Assembly: GCF_034008315.1 (NCBI RefSeq) | Contig: NZ_CP125377.1 | Coordinates: 1,748,001-1,812,000 of the forward strand | Direction: 5' to 3' | Length of the DNA: 64,000 nt | Source of the DNA: Pseudomonas sp. P8_241 | GTDB lineage: Bacteria > Pseudomonadota > Gammaproteobacteria > Pseudomonadales > Pseudomonadaceae | In this document: positions 54,512-63,450 of the stretch, piece after piece | Layout: the number at the start of each line of letters is the position of its first letter | Numbering within the stretch: position 1 is the stretch's first letter | The notes under the pieces: model-generated | Told to the model about the DNA's origin: nothing | Databases searched by the model: none | The model's input: the letters and a program-made list of their open reading frames with translations, nothing else | Position numbers and translations under genes: made by a program

Positions 54512-55198
54512 TCAGCCCTTGAGCTTCTCGGCAATCCAGATCGTGTGGCGGGTGCCTTTGTTGCCGTGCGCGAAGACTTGCATCTCTTCGGCCTTGAACC
54601 CGGCTTTTTTCAGTTTGTCGGAAAATTGCCGGTCCGCGCTGGCCGACCAGACCGCCAGCACGCCTTTTGGTCGCAGGGCTTTGGCGCAGGCGCTCAGGCC
54701 GCCGGCGGAGTACAGCCAGCTATTGGCTTTCTGGGTCAGGCCTTCGGGGCCGTTATCGACATCGAGCATGATCGCATCGAAGCCCTGCGGCTCGGCTTGC
54801 AGGACCTTGGCCACGTCTTCCAGGCGAATCACGGTGCGAGGGTCTTCAAGCGGTTTACCGGCTTTCTCGCCCAATGGGCCTCGGTTCCACTCCACGACGC
54901 CGGGCACCAGCTCAGCGACGACCACTTCGGCGCTCTTGCCCAGGTGCTTGAGCGCCGAGGCGAGGGTAAAGCCCATGCCCAGTCCACCGATCAACACGCG
55001 CGAATTGGGCCGGCCGGCGACCTTGCGGCAAGGGATCTCGGCCAGGGCATCTTCGGAGCCGTGCATGCGGGTGTTCATCAATTGCCCGCCGTCACCACCC
55101 TGGATCTTGATGACGAAATCCTCGCCGTATTCGAACAGGCACAGGGCACCGCCGTTTTCAGGAATGGGGGTGGTGTCGAGCAGAACGAAACGTTTCAT
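54512..55198 (-). CDS. spermidine synthase-like methyltransferase-fold protein
   Basis: The 228-residue protein has a class I methyltransferase/polyamine-synthase Rossmann fold. VLIGGLGMGFTLASALKHLG is the nucleotide-binding glycine loop (about 72-91), VVAELVPGVVEWNRG follows, and FDAIMLDVDNGPEGLTQKAN has the catalytic-type acidic residues. MNTRMHGSEDALAEIPCRKV precedes it. Homologues are often called spermidine synthase, but the N-terminal tetramerisation domain is reduced. Start at 55198 (MKRFVLLDTTPIP). Polyamine versus another SAM-dependent reaction cannot be settled. Confidence 0.78.
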   Translation of the reverse strand: MKRFVLLDTTPIPENGGALCLFEYGEDFVIKIQGGDGGQLMNTRMHGSEDALAEIPCRKVAGRPNSRVLIGGLGMGFTLASALKHLGKSAEVVVAELVPGVVEWNRGPLGEKAGKPLEDPRTVIRLEDVAKVLQAEPQGFDAIMLDVDNGPEGLTQKANSWLYSAGGLSACAKALRPKGVLAVWSASADRQFSDKLKKAGFKAEEMQVFAHGNKGTRHTIWIAEKLKG

Positions 55199-55293
55199 GG
55201 GGCTCACTTGAAGAAAATTGGCAGAACTCGGGGGGGCAATCAGACGCAGTTGGGAGTAGCCTGTTCATGACAACAAGGCCAACGGAGTCATTG

Positions 55294-55584
55294 ATGAAGC
55301 GCACCATTCTAACGGCCATTGCCCTGACCGCGCTCGCGATAACTGCAGCGCAGGCCCAACCGTTGCAGACCATGCCCATCAGTCCCGCCGCGATGCCCGG
55401 TTCACCTGGCACCGCAACACCCACGCCGTATCCGCAAATCAGCCCGGCGCCATTGCCCAGAGTCGGCCCGGGTAGCAGCGGTCCACCGTTGGTGCCCATC
55501 AACAAGCCGAGCCCCCCGGCCAAGGACCAGCCACTGCCTGGACTGGAGTCTAATCCACCGAAACCCAAGCCACCGGGTGGTTAG
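55294..55584 (+). CDS. exported proline-rich small protein
   Basis: The 96-residue product has a cleavable signal peptide (KRTILTAIALTALAITAAQA), and a mature part made mostly of Pro, Gly, Ser and Thr (PGSPGTATPTPYPQISPAPL and ESNPPKPKPPGG) without folded-domain motifs. It is probably a periplasmic or surface disordered peptide. The many Pro pairs and PxP stretches could make it an EF-P-sensitive protein; efp lies close by, but that proximity need not matter. ATG 55294 is used; ATG 55267 is an in-frame alternative that would spoil the signal peptide. It overlaps the convergent next gene by four bases. Confidence 0.68.
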   Translation: MKRTILTAIALTALAITAAQAQPLQTMPISPAAMPGSPGTATPTPYPQISPAPLPRVGPGSSGPPLVPINKPSPPAKDQPLPGLESNPPKPKPPGG

Positions 55585-56054
55585 ACCTGCTGGGAAAGCA
55601 ATTGCCCATCGGCCATACGCAAGCGTTTTGAGAGGGAAACGGCGAGGGCGCGGATGATCTTGGCAGCGATTTTCGGTGCGTCGTTGAGCATCTTTTCCAG
55701 CGAATCCTTACCCAGGTTGAGCAGCTGACAATTGCTCGCCGCCACGCAACTGGCCGAGCGCCGTTCGCCGTCGAGGACGGCCATTTCGCCGAACGAGCGA
55801 CCGCTGCGCAATGTAGCGATGGTTACTCGTTGCCCGTCAGCGGTGGTTTTCTGCACCGCGACCTGGCCGGTGTGGATGATGCACATGAAGCTGCCGGCAT
55901 CGCCCTCCTGGAAAATCTGTTCGCCCTGGGCAATGGTGCTGATGCTGAAATAGCCCGATGCAGCGGCAAAGTCTGCTGGCAGCAGTTGATTGAACAGGCC
56001 GCAGTCCATCAGCCAGTCGCGAATTTCGTTATTCAGTAGAGTGGGTTCTGACAT
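55581..56054 (-). CDS. cyclic nucleotide-binding domain protein
   Basis: The 157-residue protein is a single cNMP-binding beta barrel: GEQIFQEGDAGSFMCIIHTG (about 43-62), RVTIATLRSGRSFGEMAVLD with the phosphate-binding cassette (FGEMAVLDGERRSASCVA), and a final helix (IIRALAVSLSKRLR). It has no DNA-binding helix-turn-helix, unlike Crp/Vfr. The cassette retains G-E and R-S, so cAMP binding is plausible. It may act as a stand-alone sensor or adaptor. Stop overlaps that of the proline-rich protein gene. Confidence 0.85.
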   Translation of the reverse strand: MSEPTLLNNEIRDWLMDCGLFNQLLPADFAAASGYFSISTIAQGEQIFQEGDAGSFMCIIHTGQVAVQKTTADGQRVTIATLRSGRSFGEMAVLDGERRSASCVAASNCQLLNLGKDSLEKMLNDAPKIAAKIIRALAVSLSKRLRMADGQLLSQQV

Positions 56055-56098
56055 GTCGTCACGGTCTTTTTGTTATGTCGATGGTTCCGGGGGAGCAG

Positions 56099-56134
56099 CC
56101 AATGCAGGAGCGAGCAGGTTCGCTCCTGCATTGG
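56099..56134. repeat. REP element forming a perfect 15-bp hairpin
   Basis: CCAATGCAGGAGCGA (56099-56113) and TCGCTCCTGCATTGG (56120-56134) are exact complements around a 6-base loop, followed by CTTTTG. It lies between the cNMP protein start and the peptidase stop, both on the - strand. It resembles a terminator or message-end stabiliser for the peptidase gene. Confidence 0.85.
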
Positions 56135-56195
56135 CTTTTGTGTTGTATCGGCACCTGGTGTGCTGAATTAAGACCGACACAGCGCACCAGGTTCC

Positions 56196-58250
56196 TCAGG
56201 CGATACCCAAAACGTTGAACAAAAATGCGTATTCGAGCGATACGTCACGCAATCCCTGATATCGCCCGCTCATCCCGCCGTGCCCGGCGCCGAGTTCGGT
56301 TTTAAGCAGCAGGGGACTGCTATCGGTTTTGGTCGCGCGCAATTTCGCCACCCATTTGGCCGCTTCCCAGTATTGAACGCGACTGTCGTTGTAGCCGGCG
56401 ATGACCAGCGTCGCCGGATAGGCTTGCGCGGTGACGTTTTCGTACGGGGCGTAGGCCTTGATCCGATCATAGACATCCGGCGCTTCGGGATTGCCCCACT
56501 CGTCGTATTCCGTCACGGTCAATGGCAGATCCGGGTCGAGCATGGTGTTGAGTACGTCGACGAACGGCACTTCGGCAATGGCCGCGCCAAACAACTCAGG
56601 CCGCTGGTTGAGTACGGCGCCGATCAGCAGACCGCCGGCGCTGCCGCCGCTGATCGCCAGTTGTGGCGCGGTGGTGAAGCCTTTGGTGATCAGGTGTTCG
56701 GCGCAGGCAATGAAATCGCTGAACGTGTTGTGCTTGTGCTCCTGTTTGCCGGCTCGATACCAGGCTTCCCCCAGTTCGCCGCCGCCGCGCACGTGCGCTA
56801 TGGCAAACGCCATGCCGCGATCCAGCAGGCTCAGGCGTGCGTGGGAGAACCATGGATCGAGGCTTTCGCCGTAGGCGCCATAGCCGTAGAGGTACAGCGG
56901 CACAGGTTTACCAAGGTCTTGACGCCTGACCACCAGACTGATCGGCACTTGCGTACCGTCCGGCGCGGTGGCCCACAGACGTTGGCTGACATAGGCGTCG
57001 GCATCGAACGGGCCGAGCACCGGGGTTTGCTTGAGCACTGTCTGCTCGCCGCAGGCCAGGTCCAGCTGACGGATCTGCGCCGGGCGGTTCAGTGCTTCAT
57101 AACGCAGGCGAATGCGCTCGCTGGCGAATTCCAGGCTGTTTTGTACGTGCAGGCTGTAGGCAGCGTCCGGTAATTGCACGCGATAAGGCGACAGACCTTG
57201 CGGGTGAACTTCAATGACCGGCAGGCCGCCGATCCGCAGGCTCAAGGTCATGGCGCCAGTGTTCAGGCTTACCCCGTCGATCATCACGGCGTCCCTATGG
57301 GCAATCAGGTTTTGCCAGTCGGCCTCGAACGGCGCACCGCCGGTATCGACCGCGGTGTACAGGGCGAAGTTGATGCCGTCGCGGTTGGTACGTATGAACC
57401 AGGTCCACTGTCCGTCAAGCGCACCGTGGTCGACGTCATACTCATGGTCCTCGACCCGGGGCGCGATGCAGGTAAAGGTTTGCTGAGGCTGGTTGGCATC
57501 GAGTACCCAGACTTCGCTGGTGGTCTTGCTGCCCAGGGACAGCAGCAATTGCTGTTCGGAACTCGAGCGATAGCAATGCATGAAGAAACGGCCGTCAGCC
57601 TCATGGAACACTTCTTCGGCTGCCGTGCCGTCCAGACGATAGCGGTACAGTTTGTGTGGGCGGTGCGTGTCGTCCAGTTCGCCGAAAAACAGCGTCAGGC
57701 TGTCGTTGGCCCAGGTCATGCTGCCGTCGCAATCCTGGAATTCCAGTTCGCTGACACGCCCGTTGGATAATTCCTTCACGAACAGCGTGTAAATCTCATC
57801 GCCCGTGGAGTCGATGCTGTACGCAAGACGCTGATGGTCCGGGCTGATGCTGAACGCGCCAAGCGAAAAGAAGCCGCCGTTGGCGAGCTCGTTCGGGTCC
57901 AGGAGCAGTTGTTCCTGGTTTTCGTCGAGGGTCAGGCTGTCATCGGCCGGACGCGGGCAACGGTAGTGCCGGGCATATTCGTCGCCCGCCGTGGTGCGGG
58001 TGTAATACAGATACGGCCCCCAAGGCGAAGGAAGGGATAAGTCCGTCTCGAGAATCCGCCCCTTGATTTCCTCGAACAGCGTTTCGCGCAACCCGGCCTG
58101 ATCGGCGGTTTGTGCTTGCTGATAGCTGTTTTCAGCCTTGAGGTAGTCGAGCACGGCCTCGGTGTCGCGTTCTTGCAGCCAGGCGTACGGGTCGGGGCCT
58201 TCAGCCTTGTGGGCGATCGGGGCGTCGCAAATGTTGGCGGATGTGGGCAT
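56196..58250 (-). CDS. oligopeptidase B-like S9 serine peptidase
   Basis: The 684-residue cytoplasmic peptidase has an N-terminal beta-propeller (about 70-400) and a C-terminal alpha/beta hydrolase domain. The catalytic triad is Ser in ISGGSAGGLLIG (about 530), Asp in AGYNDSRVQYWE (about 615) and His in LGAGHGGMSGRY (about 650). IAHVRGGGELGEAWYRAGKQ is the S9A signature. It cleaves short peptides, usually after basic residues (oligopeptidase B) rather than proline; the family is assigned by its propeller opening, PDPYAWLQERDTEAVLDYL. Start at 58250 is used because the extra 13 residues to 58289 lack conservation. Confidence 0.92.
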   Translation of the reverse strand: MPTSANICDAPIAHKAEGPDPYAWLQERDTEAVLDYLKAENSYQQAQTADQAGLRETLFEEIKGRILETDLSLPSPWGPYLYYTRTTAGDEYARHYRCPRPADDSLTLDENQEQLLLDPNELANGGFFSLGAFSISPDHQRLAYSIDSTGDEIYTLFVKELSNGRVSELEFQDCDGSMTWANDSLTLFFGELDDTHRPHKLYRYRLDGTAAEEVFHEADGRFFMHCYRSSSEQQLLLSLGSKTTSEVWVLDANQPQQTFTCIAPRVEDHEYDVDHGALDGQWTWFIRTNRDGINFALYTAVDTGGAPFEADWQNLIAHRDAVMIDGVSLNTGAMTLSLRIGGLPVIEVHPQGLSPYRVQLPDAAYSLHVQNSLEFASERIRLRYEALNRPAQIRQLDLACGEQTVLKQTPVLGPFDADAYVSQRLWATAPDGTQVPISLVVRRQDLGKPVPLYLYGYGAYGESLDPWFSHARLSLLDRGMAFAIAHVRGGGELGEAWYRAGKQEHKHNTFSDFIACAEHLITKGFTTAPQLAISGGSAGGLLIGAVLNQRPELFGAAIAEVPFVDVLNTMLDPDLPLTVTEYDEWGNPEAPDVYDRIKAYAPYENVTAQAYPATLVIAGYNDSRVQYWEAAKWVAKLRATKTDSSPLLLKTELGAGHGGMSGRYQGLRDVSLEYAFLFNVLGIA

Positions 58251-58353
58251 GAAGGGCTCTCGAAAAGTGTACTGAATAGGGGTTGGCAACCTACATGAAG
58301 GAGCCTGACGGACGAAAAGCCGTTATCATAAGCGCCTCTTTGCCTGCCTTGCC

Positions 58354-58851
58354 ATGGACACCATGACCGAGAACGACTATCTGATCGCTTGGGGCCTCTA
58401 CGCCTTCGCCGCTTTGGGCTGCCTGTTGGTGTGGATGCGCATTACCCACTGGATGTGGCGTTGGCTGCGTGAACCGCTGCGGCTGCTGATGGCGGTGCTG
58501 TTGTTCAGCCCGACCATCATCGACCCGGTGAAGGATAAAGTCGCGCCGGCCATCGCCATTACGGCTCTGGACCTGCTGTTCAAGGTCGGCAACAACGCGT
58601 GGCGGGCGATTTCCGATCTGTTCATGTACGGCATGATCGCCTTCGGCCTTTATCTGGTGATGGTAGCGATCCGCTTCCCCATCGAGCGTGCTTCCAACGC
58701 TCGCAAAGAACAGTCTGCCGCCGCCAGGGCCGCTGCTCGGGCCGACGAGCCAGAAGAGGATCATCCGTTCGGCGGTGCCGGCGATGATCGCTACGGTCGT
58801 CCACCTGTACCGAGCAATCCCCAGCGGATGCGCGTCGAACCCCGTCTATAA
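58354..58851 (+). CDS. conserved hypothetical membrane protein
   Basis: The 165-residue protein has an N-terminal helix (AWGLYAFAALGCLLVWMRIT), a second around residues 42-58 (LRLLMAVLLFSPTIIDPVKD), a third at 88-108 (LFMYGMIAFGLYLVMVAIRF), and a cytoplasmic tail rich in Ala, Arg, Glu and Asp (AAARAAARADEPEEDHPFGG). No catalytic motif or known transporter domain is seen. The start may be ATG 58354 or ATG 58363. It is 32 bases before a YafJ-like amidotransferase gene and probably in the same operon, which includes the DUF2937-like gene after it. Confidence 0.75.
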   Translation: MDTMTENDYLIAWGLYAFAALGCLLVWMRITHWMWRWLREPLRLLMAVLLFSPTIIDPVKDKVAPAIAITALDLLFKVGNNAWRAISDLFMYGMIAFGLYLVMVAIRFPIERASNARKEQSAAARAAARADEPEEDHPFGGAGDDRYGRPPVPSNPQRMRVEPRL

Positions 58852-58883
58852 CCTTGCCCTGCCATTGAGCGAGAGTCCCGAAC

Positions 58884-59660
58884 ATGTGTGAGTTATTGGG
58901 CATGAGCGCCAATGTCCCGACCGATATCGTGTTCAGCTTCACCGGGCTGATGCAGCGCGGCGGACGCACCGGCCCGCACCGCGATGGCTGGGGTATCGCT
59001 TTCTATGAAGGTCGCGGGCTGCGGCTTTTCCAGGATCCGGCGGCGAGCTGCGAGTCGGAAGTCGCCAACCTGGTGCAACGCTATCCGATCAAGAGCGAAG
59101 TGGTGATCGGGCATATCCGCCAGGCCAACGTCGGTAAGGTCTGCCTGTCCAACACCCATCCGTTCGTCCGTGAACTGTGGGGACGCAACTGGTGTTTCGC
59201 ACATAACGGCCAACTGGCAGATTTTCAGCCGACTACCAGTTTCTACCGCCCCGTCGGCGATACCGACAGCGAGTCGGCGTTCTGTGATTTGCTTAACCGC
59301 GTGCGTGCGGCGTTCCCTGATCCGGTCGATGTGGAAGAGCTGCTGCCGGACCTGGTAGCAGCGTGCGCTGAATACCGCAGCAAAGGTGTGTTCAACTGCT
59401 TGCTCAGTGATGGCGACTGGCTGTTCTGCTATTGCTCGACCAAACTGGCGCAGATTACCCGACGTGCACCTTTCGGCCCGGCGCGCTTGAAAGATGTCGA
59501 TGTGATCGTCGATTTTCAGGCCGAAACAACACCCAATGATGTGGTCACCGTGATCGCTACCGAACCGTTGACCGAAAACGAAACCTGGACCCGTTACGAA
59601 CCGGGTCAATGGAGCCTGTGGCGACGCGGTGAATGCGTCAGTCAGGGCCAGACTTCCTAA
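58884..59660 (+). CDS. class II glutamine amidotransferase (YafJ-like)
   Basis: The 258-residue Ntn-type protein starts [20 protein letters not shown], with Cys2 becoming the N-terminal nucleophile after Met removal. [38 protein letters not shown] and [12 protein letters not shown] are the class II (GAT-2) signature, with oxyanion Asn and Gly. There is no synthase domain, as in E. coli YafJ. The acceptor of the ammonia is unknown. The start is fixed by the Cys2 rule. It lies in an apparent three-gene operon with the membrane protein before and the DUF2937-like gene after. Confidence 0.92.
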   Translation: MCELLGMSANVPTDIVFSFTGLMQRGGRTGPHRDGWGIAFYEGRGLRLFQDPAASCESEVANLVQRYPIKSEVVIGHIRQANVGKVCLSNTHPFVRELWGRNWCFAHNGQLADFQPTTSFYRPVGDTDSESAFCDLLNRVRAAFPDPVDVEELLPDLVAACAEYRSKGVFNCLLSDGDWLFCYCSTKLAQITRRAPFGPARLKDVDVIVDFQAETTPNDVVTVIATEPLTENETWTRYEPGQWSLWRRGECVSQGQTS

Positions 59661-59672
59661 GGATTGTTCCCC

Positions 59673-60215
59673 ATGTTGCTCAGTTACCTACGGCTGGTGT
59701 TGTTCGCAGCAGGCCTGTTGATCGGTGTCCAGGTGCCGGGGTTCATCAACGATTACGCCAAACGGGTCGAGGCGCACCTGATTGAGGCCCAGGCCGGGTT
59801 GAGTGGATTTCAGGGCACTGCCAACCAGTTTTTCAAGGGCGACATGCAGGCTTTGGTGGCTCATTACCGCGCCAGCGAAGACCCGATCTTTCGCAGCGAT
59901 GCCGACAGTCTGAACAACCTGCTGACCCGTCAGGTGGCGCTGGACAAGCAGTTCCAGGCGATGCAGGGCCCGTGGTACATCCGCTTCCTGCAAGTGGTGC
60001 TGGCCGCCGATCCGGACATTCGCAAGGAAACCTGGAATGGCTACAGCTATCAGATCTTGCTGACTCCGGAGGCGATGATCTGGGGCATGAGCGGCGCGTT
60101 GCTGTTGTCGTTCGGGATCGAGTGCCTGTTCCGTCTGATCGACTGGGTGGTGCTGGGCGGCAAGCGTCTGCGCCAGAGCCGGCCGATTGAAGAGCGGGAT
60201 TTGCGCGGTTTGTAA
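59673..60215 (+). CDS. DUF2937-like membrane protein
   Basis: The 180-residue protein has a first membrane helix (LLSYLRLVLFAAGLLIGVQV), a periplasmic amphipathic section (VEAHLIEAQAGLSGFQGTAN, then NQFFKGDMQALVAHYRASED), and a second helix near 140-160 (PEAMIWGMSGALLLSFGIEC). This is the shape of the DUF2937 family; function unknown. ATG 59673 is taken rather than TTG 59664. It begins 12 bases after the amidotransferase stop, so translation is coupled. A long hairpin at 60221 terminates the unit. Confidence 0.82.
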   Translation: MLLSYLRLVLFAAGLLIGVQVPGFINDYAKRVEAHLIEAQAGLSGFQGTANQFFKGDMQALVAHYRASEDPIFRSDADSLNNLLTRQVALDKQFQAMQGPWYIRFLQVVLAADPDIRKETWNGYSYQILLTPEAMIWGMSGALLLSFGIECLFRLIDWVVLGGKRLRQSRPIEERDLRGL

Positions 60216-60220
60216 GAAAA

Positions 60221-60278
60221 GATCGCAGCCTTCGGCAGCGCGCTCATCTGTAGGAGCTGCCGAAGGCTGAGATCTTTT
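60221..60278. terminator. long hairpin between convergent genes, terminator-like
   Basis: GATCGCAGCCTTCGGCAGC (60221-60239) pairs with GCTGCCGAAGGCTGAGATC (60256-60274), 18 of 19 positions, followed by TTTT (60275-60278). The loop includes TGTAGGAGC, the REP head, so it is a REP-derived element acting as terminator for the operon ending at 60215 and possibly for the convergent LysR gene. Confidence 0.8.
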
Positions 60279-60283
60279 GATCT

Positions 60284-61198
60284 TCAGCGATTTAAAACGA
60301 TGTAGCCCTCACCCACCTTCCGCGCATACCCCTCCAGCACCTGCTGACACAACGCCACAATTTCCTCGACCCACTCCACGCCCACCCGCCACGACACCAC
60401 CACTTGCAAGTTCGGTGGTCGTTGATCGATGTCGAGCAAGGTCAGTTCGCCTCGCGCCAGTTCCTCGGCCACCAGCACCGGCGGCAAGGCGCCGATGCCA
60501 AAACCGTCGCGCAACAAGCGGGTAATCGCCGACACCGAATTCACGCAGTTCAGCCGTGGCGCCAACACGCCGGCGGCCTGCATCAGCGCGAGCACTTCCT
60601 GATGCGGATGGGAGTTTTTCGAATAGGTAATGATCCGCTCATTGGCCAGGTCGGCGATGCCAGAATACTCGCGGTTGTAGATGGAATTGCTGGCGACGAT
60701 CCAGCCCATCGGGTGACTCGCCAGTTCCAGGCTGCGCACGCTTTCATGGCGCAGCAAATCAGTTTGCAGGATCACATCCAGAAAGCCTTTTTGCAGCTGA
60801 TCGCAGAGGTTAAGCGAGGTATCGGCCACCAACTCGATTTCCACCCGTGGATAGTGATCGGTCATCTGCGCTACCAACGGGCTGAGCCAGGTATGGATCA
60901 CCGTGTCCATCACGCCGATGCGCACGCGCCCGGCCTTGCTCGAACGGGTTTCGATCGACTGTTTCAGCGCCTGCATGGTGTCCATCATCTGCTCGGCGTA
61001 ATCGAGCACTTTCAAGCCTTCGGGCGTCAGGCTGACGCCGCGCGAATCGCGCAGAAACAACTTCACCCCCAACTCGCTTTCCAGCACGGCAATACGGCTG
61101 GAAATCGACGCCTGGGTAGTGAAGAGCTTGTCGGCCGTCAGGCGAAAACTCTTGAGCCGGGCGACCCAGACAAAGGTCTCGAGAAACTTCAGATTCAT
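60284..61198 (-). CDS. LysR-type regulator of the 5-oxoprolinase cluster
   Basis: The 304-residue LysR protein has an N-terminal winged helix (MNLKFLETFVWVARLKSFRL, then TTQASISSRIAVLESELGVK) and an inducer-binding domain (about 92-295, RIGVMDTVIHTWLSPLVAQM). It is divergent from the MFS transporter, pxpA and pxpB genes, so it probably activates them in response to a 5-oxoproline- or glutamate-related signal; the ligand is inferred from context only. No Shine-Dalgarno precedes ATG 61198. A perfect palindrome (61202-61216) occupies that place, so binding to its own operator would block translation or transcription of the gene: likely autoregulation. Confidence 0.87.
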   Translation of the reverse strand: MNLKFLETFVWVARLKSFRLTADKLFTTQASISSRIAVLESELGVKLFLRDSRGVSLTPEGLKVLDYAEQMMDTMQALKQSIETRSSKAGRVRIGVMDTVIHTWLSPLVAQMTDHYPRVEIELVADTSLNLCDQLQKGFLDVILQTDLLRHESVRSLELASHPMGWIVASNSIYNREYSGIADLANERIITYSKNSHPHQEVLALMQAAGVLAPRLNCVNSVSAITRLLRDGFGIGALPPVLVAEELARGELTLLDIDQRPPNLQVVVSWRVGVEWVEEIVALCQQVLEGYARKVGEGYIVLNR

Positions 61199-61201
61199 CG
61201 G

Positions 61202-61216
61202 ATAAGAATTTCTTAT
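61202..61216. promoter_or_regulatory. LysR-type operator palindrome (T-N11-A)
   Basis: ATAAGAA (61202-61208), one T, TTCTTAT (61210-61216) is a perfect 7-bp inverted repeat containing the T-N11-A pattern (T61203...A61215) characteristic of LysR binding sites. It lies three bases upstream of the LysR gene start and in the divergent region before the MFS gene (61345). Confidence 0.72.
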
Positions 61217-61344
61217 GGCTAAGGCGGGTTTTTATTAGTTGGACGCCGCAGGGGCGCGCGTCCAAAAATCGACGCATCCGGTTCCCACGATAGGCGTCGT
61301 CGGGGCTCAGAACAATACCAATAAAATCAGCGCGGAGATTTGCC

Positions 61345-62631
61345 ATGAGTGCGCCCGACACCACTGCCATCCCGAAAGCAACGGCCCGGCCGGGACCTTT
61401 CGACTGGTATCGCAACATCAATCAGCAGGAACGTCGCACCTTCTGGAGCTGCAAGATCGGCTATGGCCTCGATGGCATGGACACGCAGATGCTCAGCTTC
61501 GTGGTGCCAACCCTGATTGCGATGTGGGGCATTACCACCGGGCAGGCCGGGCTGATTCATACCAGCACCCTGATTGCCTCGGCCATCGGTGGCTGGGTGG
61601 CGGGGATTCTCTCCGACCGCATCGGTCGCGTTCGCACCCTGCAACTGACTGTGCTGTGGTTTGCGTTTTTCACCTTCCTCTGCGGCTTTGCCCAGAGCTA
61701 TGAACAACTGTTGATTGCACGGACCCTGATGGGCTTCGGTTTCGGCGGCGAATGGACGGCCGGCGCGGTGCTGATCGGCGAAGTGATTCGTGCCCAGGAC
61801 CGTGGCAAGGCTGTCGGCATGGTGCAATCCGGTTGGGCTCTGGGCTGGGGGCTGACGGCGATTCTGTATGCCTTGCTGTTCTCGGTACTGCCGCCGGAAG
61901 ACGCCTGGCGCGCACTGTTCATCCTTGGCATCGTGCCGGCGATTTTCGTGATTTTCGTTCGCCGGTTGGTCAAGGATCCGGAAATTTACCGTGAAGCCAA
62001 GGCTAAACAGGAACCGAGCAATCCGTCGAAGTTCTACGAGATCTTTGCTCCCGGCATGCTCTTCACCACGTTTCGCGCTTCGTTGCTGACCACCGGTGCA
62101 TTGGGCGGCTACTACGCCATCACTTCCTGGCTGCCGACTTTTCTGAAGAATGAACGCGGTCTGAGCGTACTCGGCACCGGCGGTTATCTGGCGATGGTGA
62201 TCATTGGATCCTACGTTGGCTACGTTATCAGCGCTTATTTGACTGACATCCTCGGACGAAAAAAGAACTTCATCCTGTTCGCGGTCGGCTCCTTCACCAT
62301 CGTCCTGCTGTACACGCAACTGCCGGTCAGCAACGGCGTGATGCTGTGGCTGGGCTTCCCGTTGGGTTTCTTCGCCTCGGGGATTTTCAGCGGCATGGGC
62401 GCGTTTCTGACCGAGTTGTTCCCTACACGCATTCGCGGTTCGGGCCAGGGTTTTTGCTACAACATCGGCCGTGCGCTGGCGGCGTTGTTTCCGCTGCTGA
62501 TCGGCCTGCTCAGCCAGACAGTTCCGCTGAGTGTAGGCATCGGTGCCTTTGCGGCAGTGTCCTACGGCGTGGTAATCCTCGCGGCCCTGAGCCTGCCGGA
62601 AACCCGTGGTAAACAACTGGATGCGCAGTAA
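61345..62631 (+). CDS. MFS transporter of the 5-oxoprolinase cluster
   Basis: The 428-residue major facilitator has twelve membrane helices. It shows the aromatic-acid/sugar-acid porter pattern (YGLDGMDTQMLSFVVPTLIA in helix 1, VAGILSDRIGRVRTLQLTVL after helix 2, GFGFGGEWTAGAVLIGEVI in helix 4 region). It lies 66 bases before pxpA, so it probably imports 5-oxoproline or a related cyclic amide; that is inference from the neighbours. The start at 61345 follows GGAGATTTGCC. It is divergent from the LysR gene. The long open frame on the opposite strand here is antisense only. Confidence 0.88.
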   Translation: MSAPDTTAIPKATARPGPFDWYRNINQQERRTFWSCKIGYGLDGMDTQMLSFVVPTLIAMWGITTGQAGLIHTSTLIASAIGGWVAGILSDRIGRVRTLQLTVLWFAFFTFLCGFAQSYEQLLIARTLMGFGFGGEWTAGAVLIGEVIRAQDRGKAVGMVQSGWALGWGLTAILYALLFSVLPPEDAWRALFILGIVPAIFVIFVRRLVKDPEIYREAKAKQEPSNPSKFYEIFAPGMLFTTFRASLLTTGALGGYYAITSWLPTFLKNERGLSVLGTGGYLAMVIIGSYVGYVISAYLTDILGRKKNFILFAVGSFTIVLLYTQLPVSNGVMLWLGFPLGFFASGIFSGMGAFLTELFPTRIRGSGQGFCYNIGRALAALFPLLIGLLSQTVPLSVGIGAFAAVSYGVVILAALSLPETRGKQLDAQ

Positions 62632-62697
62632 CTGATAACCTGCGGGCTCAGAAATGTCCCGCAGCTAAAAAGAATAAAGCCTACAGGAGTGTTCATT

Positions 62698-63450
62698 GTG
62701 AGCCGCCTGCTATTGAACTGCGATATCGGCGAGAGCTTCGGCAGCTGGACCATGGGTCTGGACGCCGAGGTCATGCCCTTCATCGATTGCGCCAACATCG
62801 CTTGCGGTTTCCATGCCGGCGACCCGAGCATCATGCGCAAGACCGTCAGCCTGGCTCTCAGCCACGGCGTGCAGATCGGCGCGCATCCGGCCTATCAGGA
62901 TCTGGTTGGTTTCGGGCGACGTTCCATGGCCTATGCCACCCAGGAACTACAAGACATTGTGCATTACCAGATCGGCGCCCTCGATGGCATCTGCCGTGCC
63001 CAGGGCGGGCGGGTAAGCTACGTAAAACCTCACGGCGCGATGTACAACGACATGATGGCCAATCCGGCGCAGTTGCGTGCGGTGCTGCAAGCGGTAGCGT
63101 CCTATGACCGCAACCTGCCGCTGATGCTGATGGCGACCAAAGACAACAGCGCCGCCCAGCAGTTGGGCGATGAGTGCGGTGTGACCCTGTGGTTCGAAGC
63201 CTTTGCTGACCGCGCCTACGATAGCGCCGGCAGGTTGGTGGCGCGACAAACGCCGGGGGCCGTGCATCACGACCCGGAGGAAATCATCGAACAGGCGCTG
63301 ATCATTGCCCGTGGCGACGACCTCACCGCCAATGACGGTAGCCCTTTGCATCTGCAAGCCAACACCCTCTGCGTGCACGGCGACAATGCCCATTCGGTCG
63401 CCGCCGTGCAACGCATCCGTGAAGCGCTGAACCGGCAGCACACATCATGA
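62698..63450 (+). CDS. pxpA: 5-oxoprolinase subunit PxpA (LamB/YcsF family)
   Basis: The 250-residue protein starts [20 protein letters not shown] and has [52 protein letters not shown] and [11 protein letters not shown], the family's metal/active-site histidines. PxpA, with PxpB and PxpC, hydrolyses 5-oxoproline to glutamate with ATP. GTG 62698 is the start because AGGAG lies eight bases before it; GTG 62689 is directly on the Shine-Dalgarno. It overlaps pxpB by four bases. Confidence 0.94.
   Translation: MSRLLLNCDIGESFGSWTMGLDAEVMPFIDCANIACGFHAGDPSIMRKTVSLALSHGVQIGAHPAYQDLVGFGRRSMAYATQELQDIVHYQIGALDGICRAQGGRVSYVKPHGAMYNDMMANPAQLRAVLQAVASYDRNLPLMLMATKDNSAAQQLGDECGVTLWFEAFADRAYDSAGRLVARQTPGAVHHDPEEIIEQALIIARGDDLTANDGSPLHLQANTLCVHGDNAHSVAAVQRIREALNRQHTS

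Noticed and set aside
61327..62616. 429-codon - strand frame opposite the MFS gene
   Set aside because: Antisense of a clear twelve-helix transporter with good codon use; no recognisable motif in the shadow frame.
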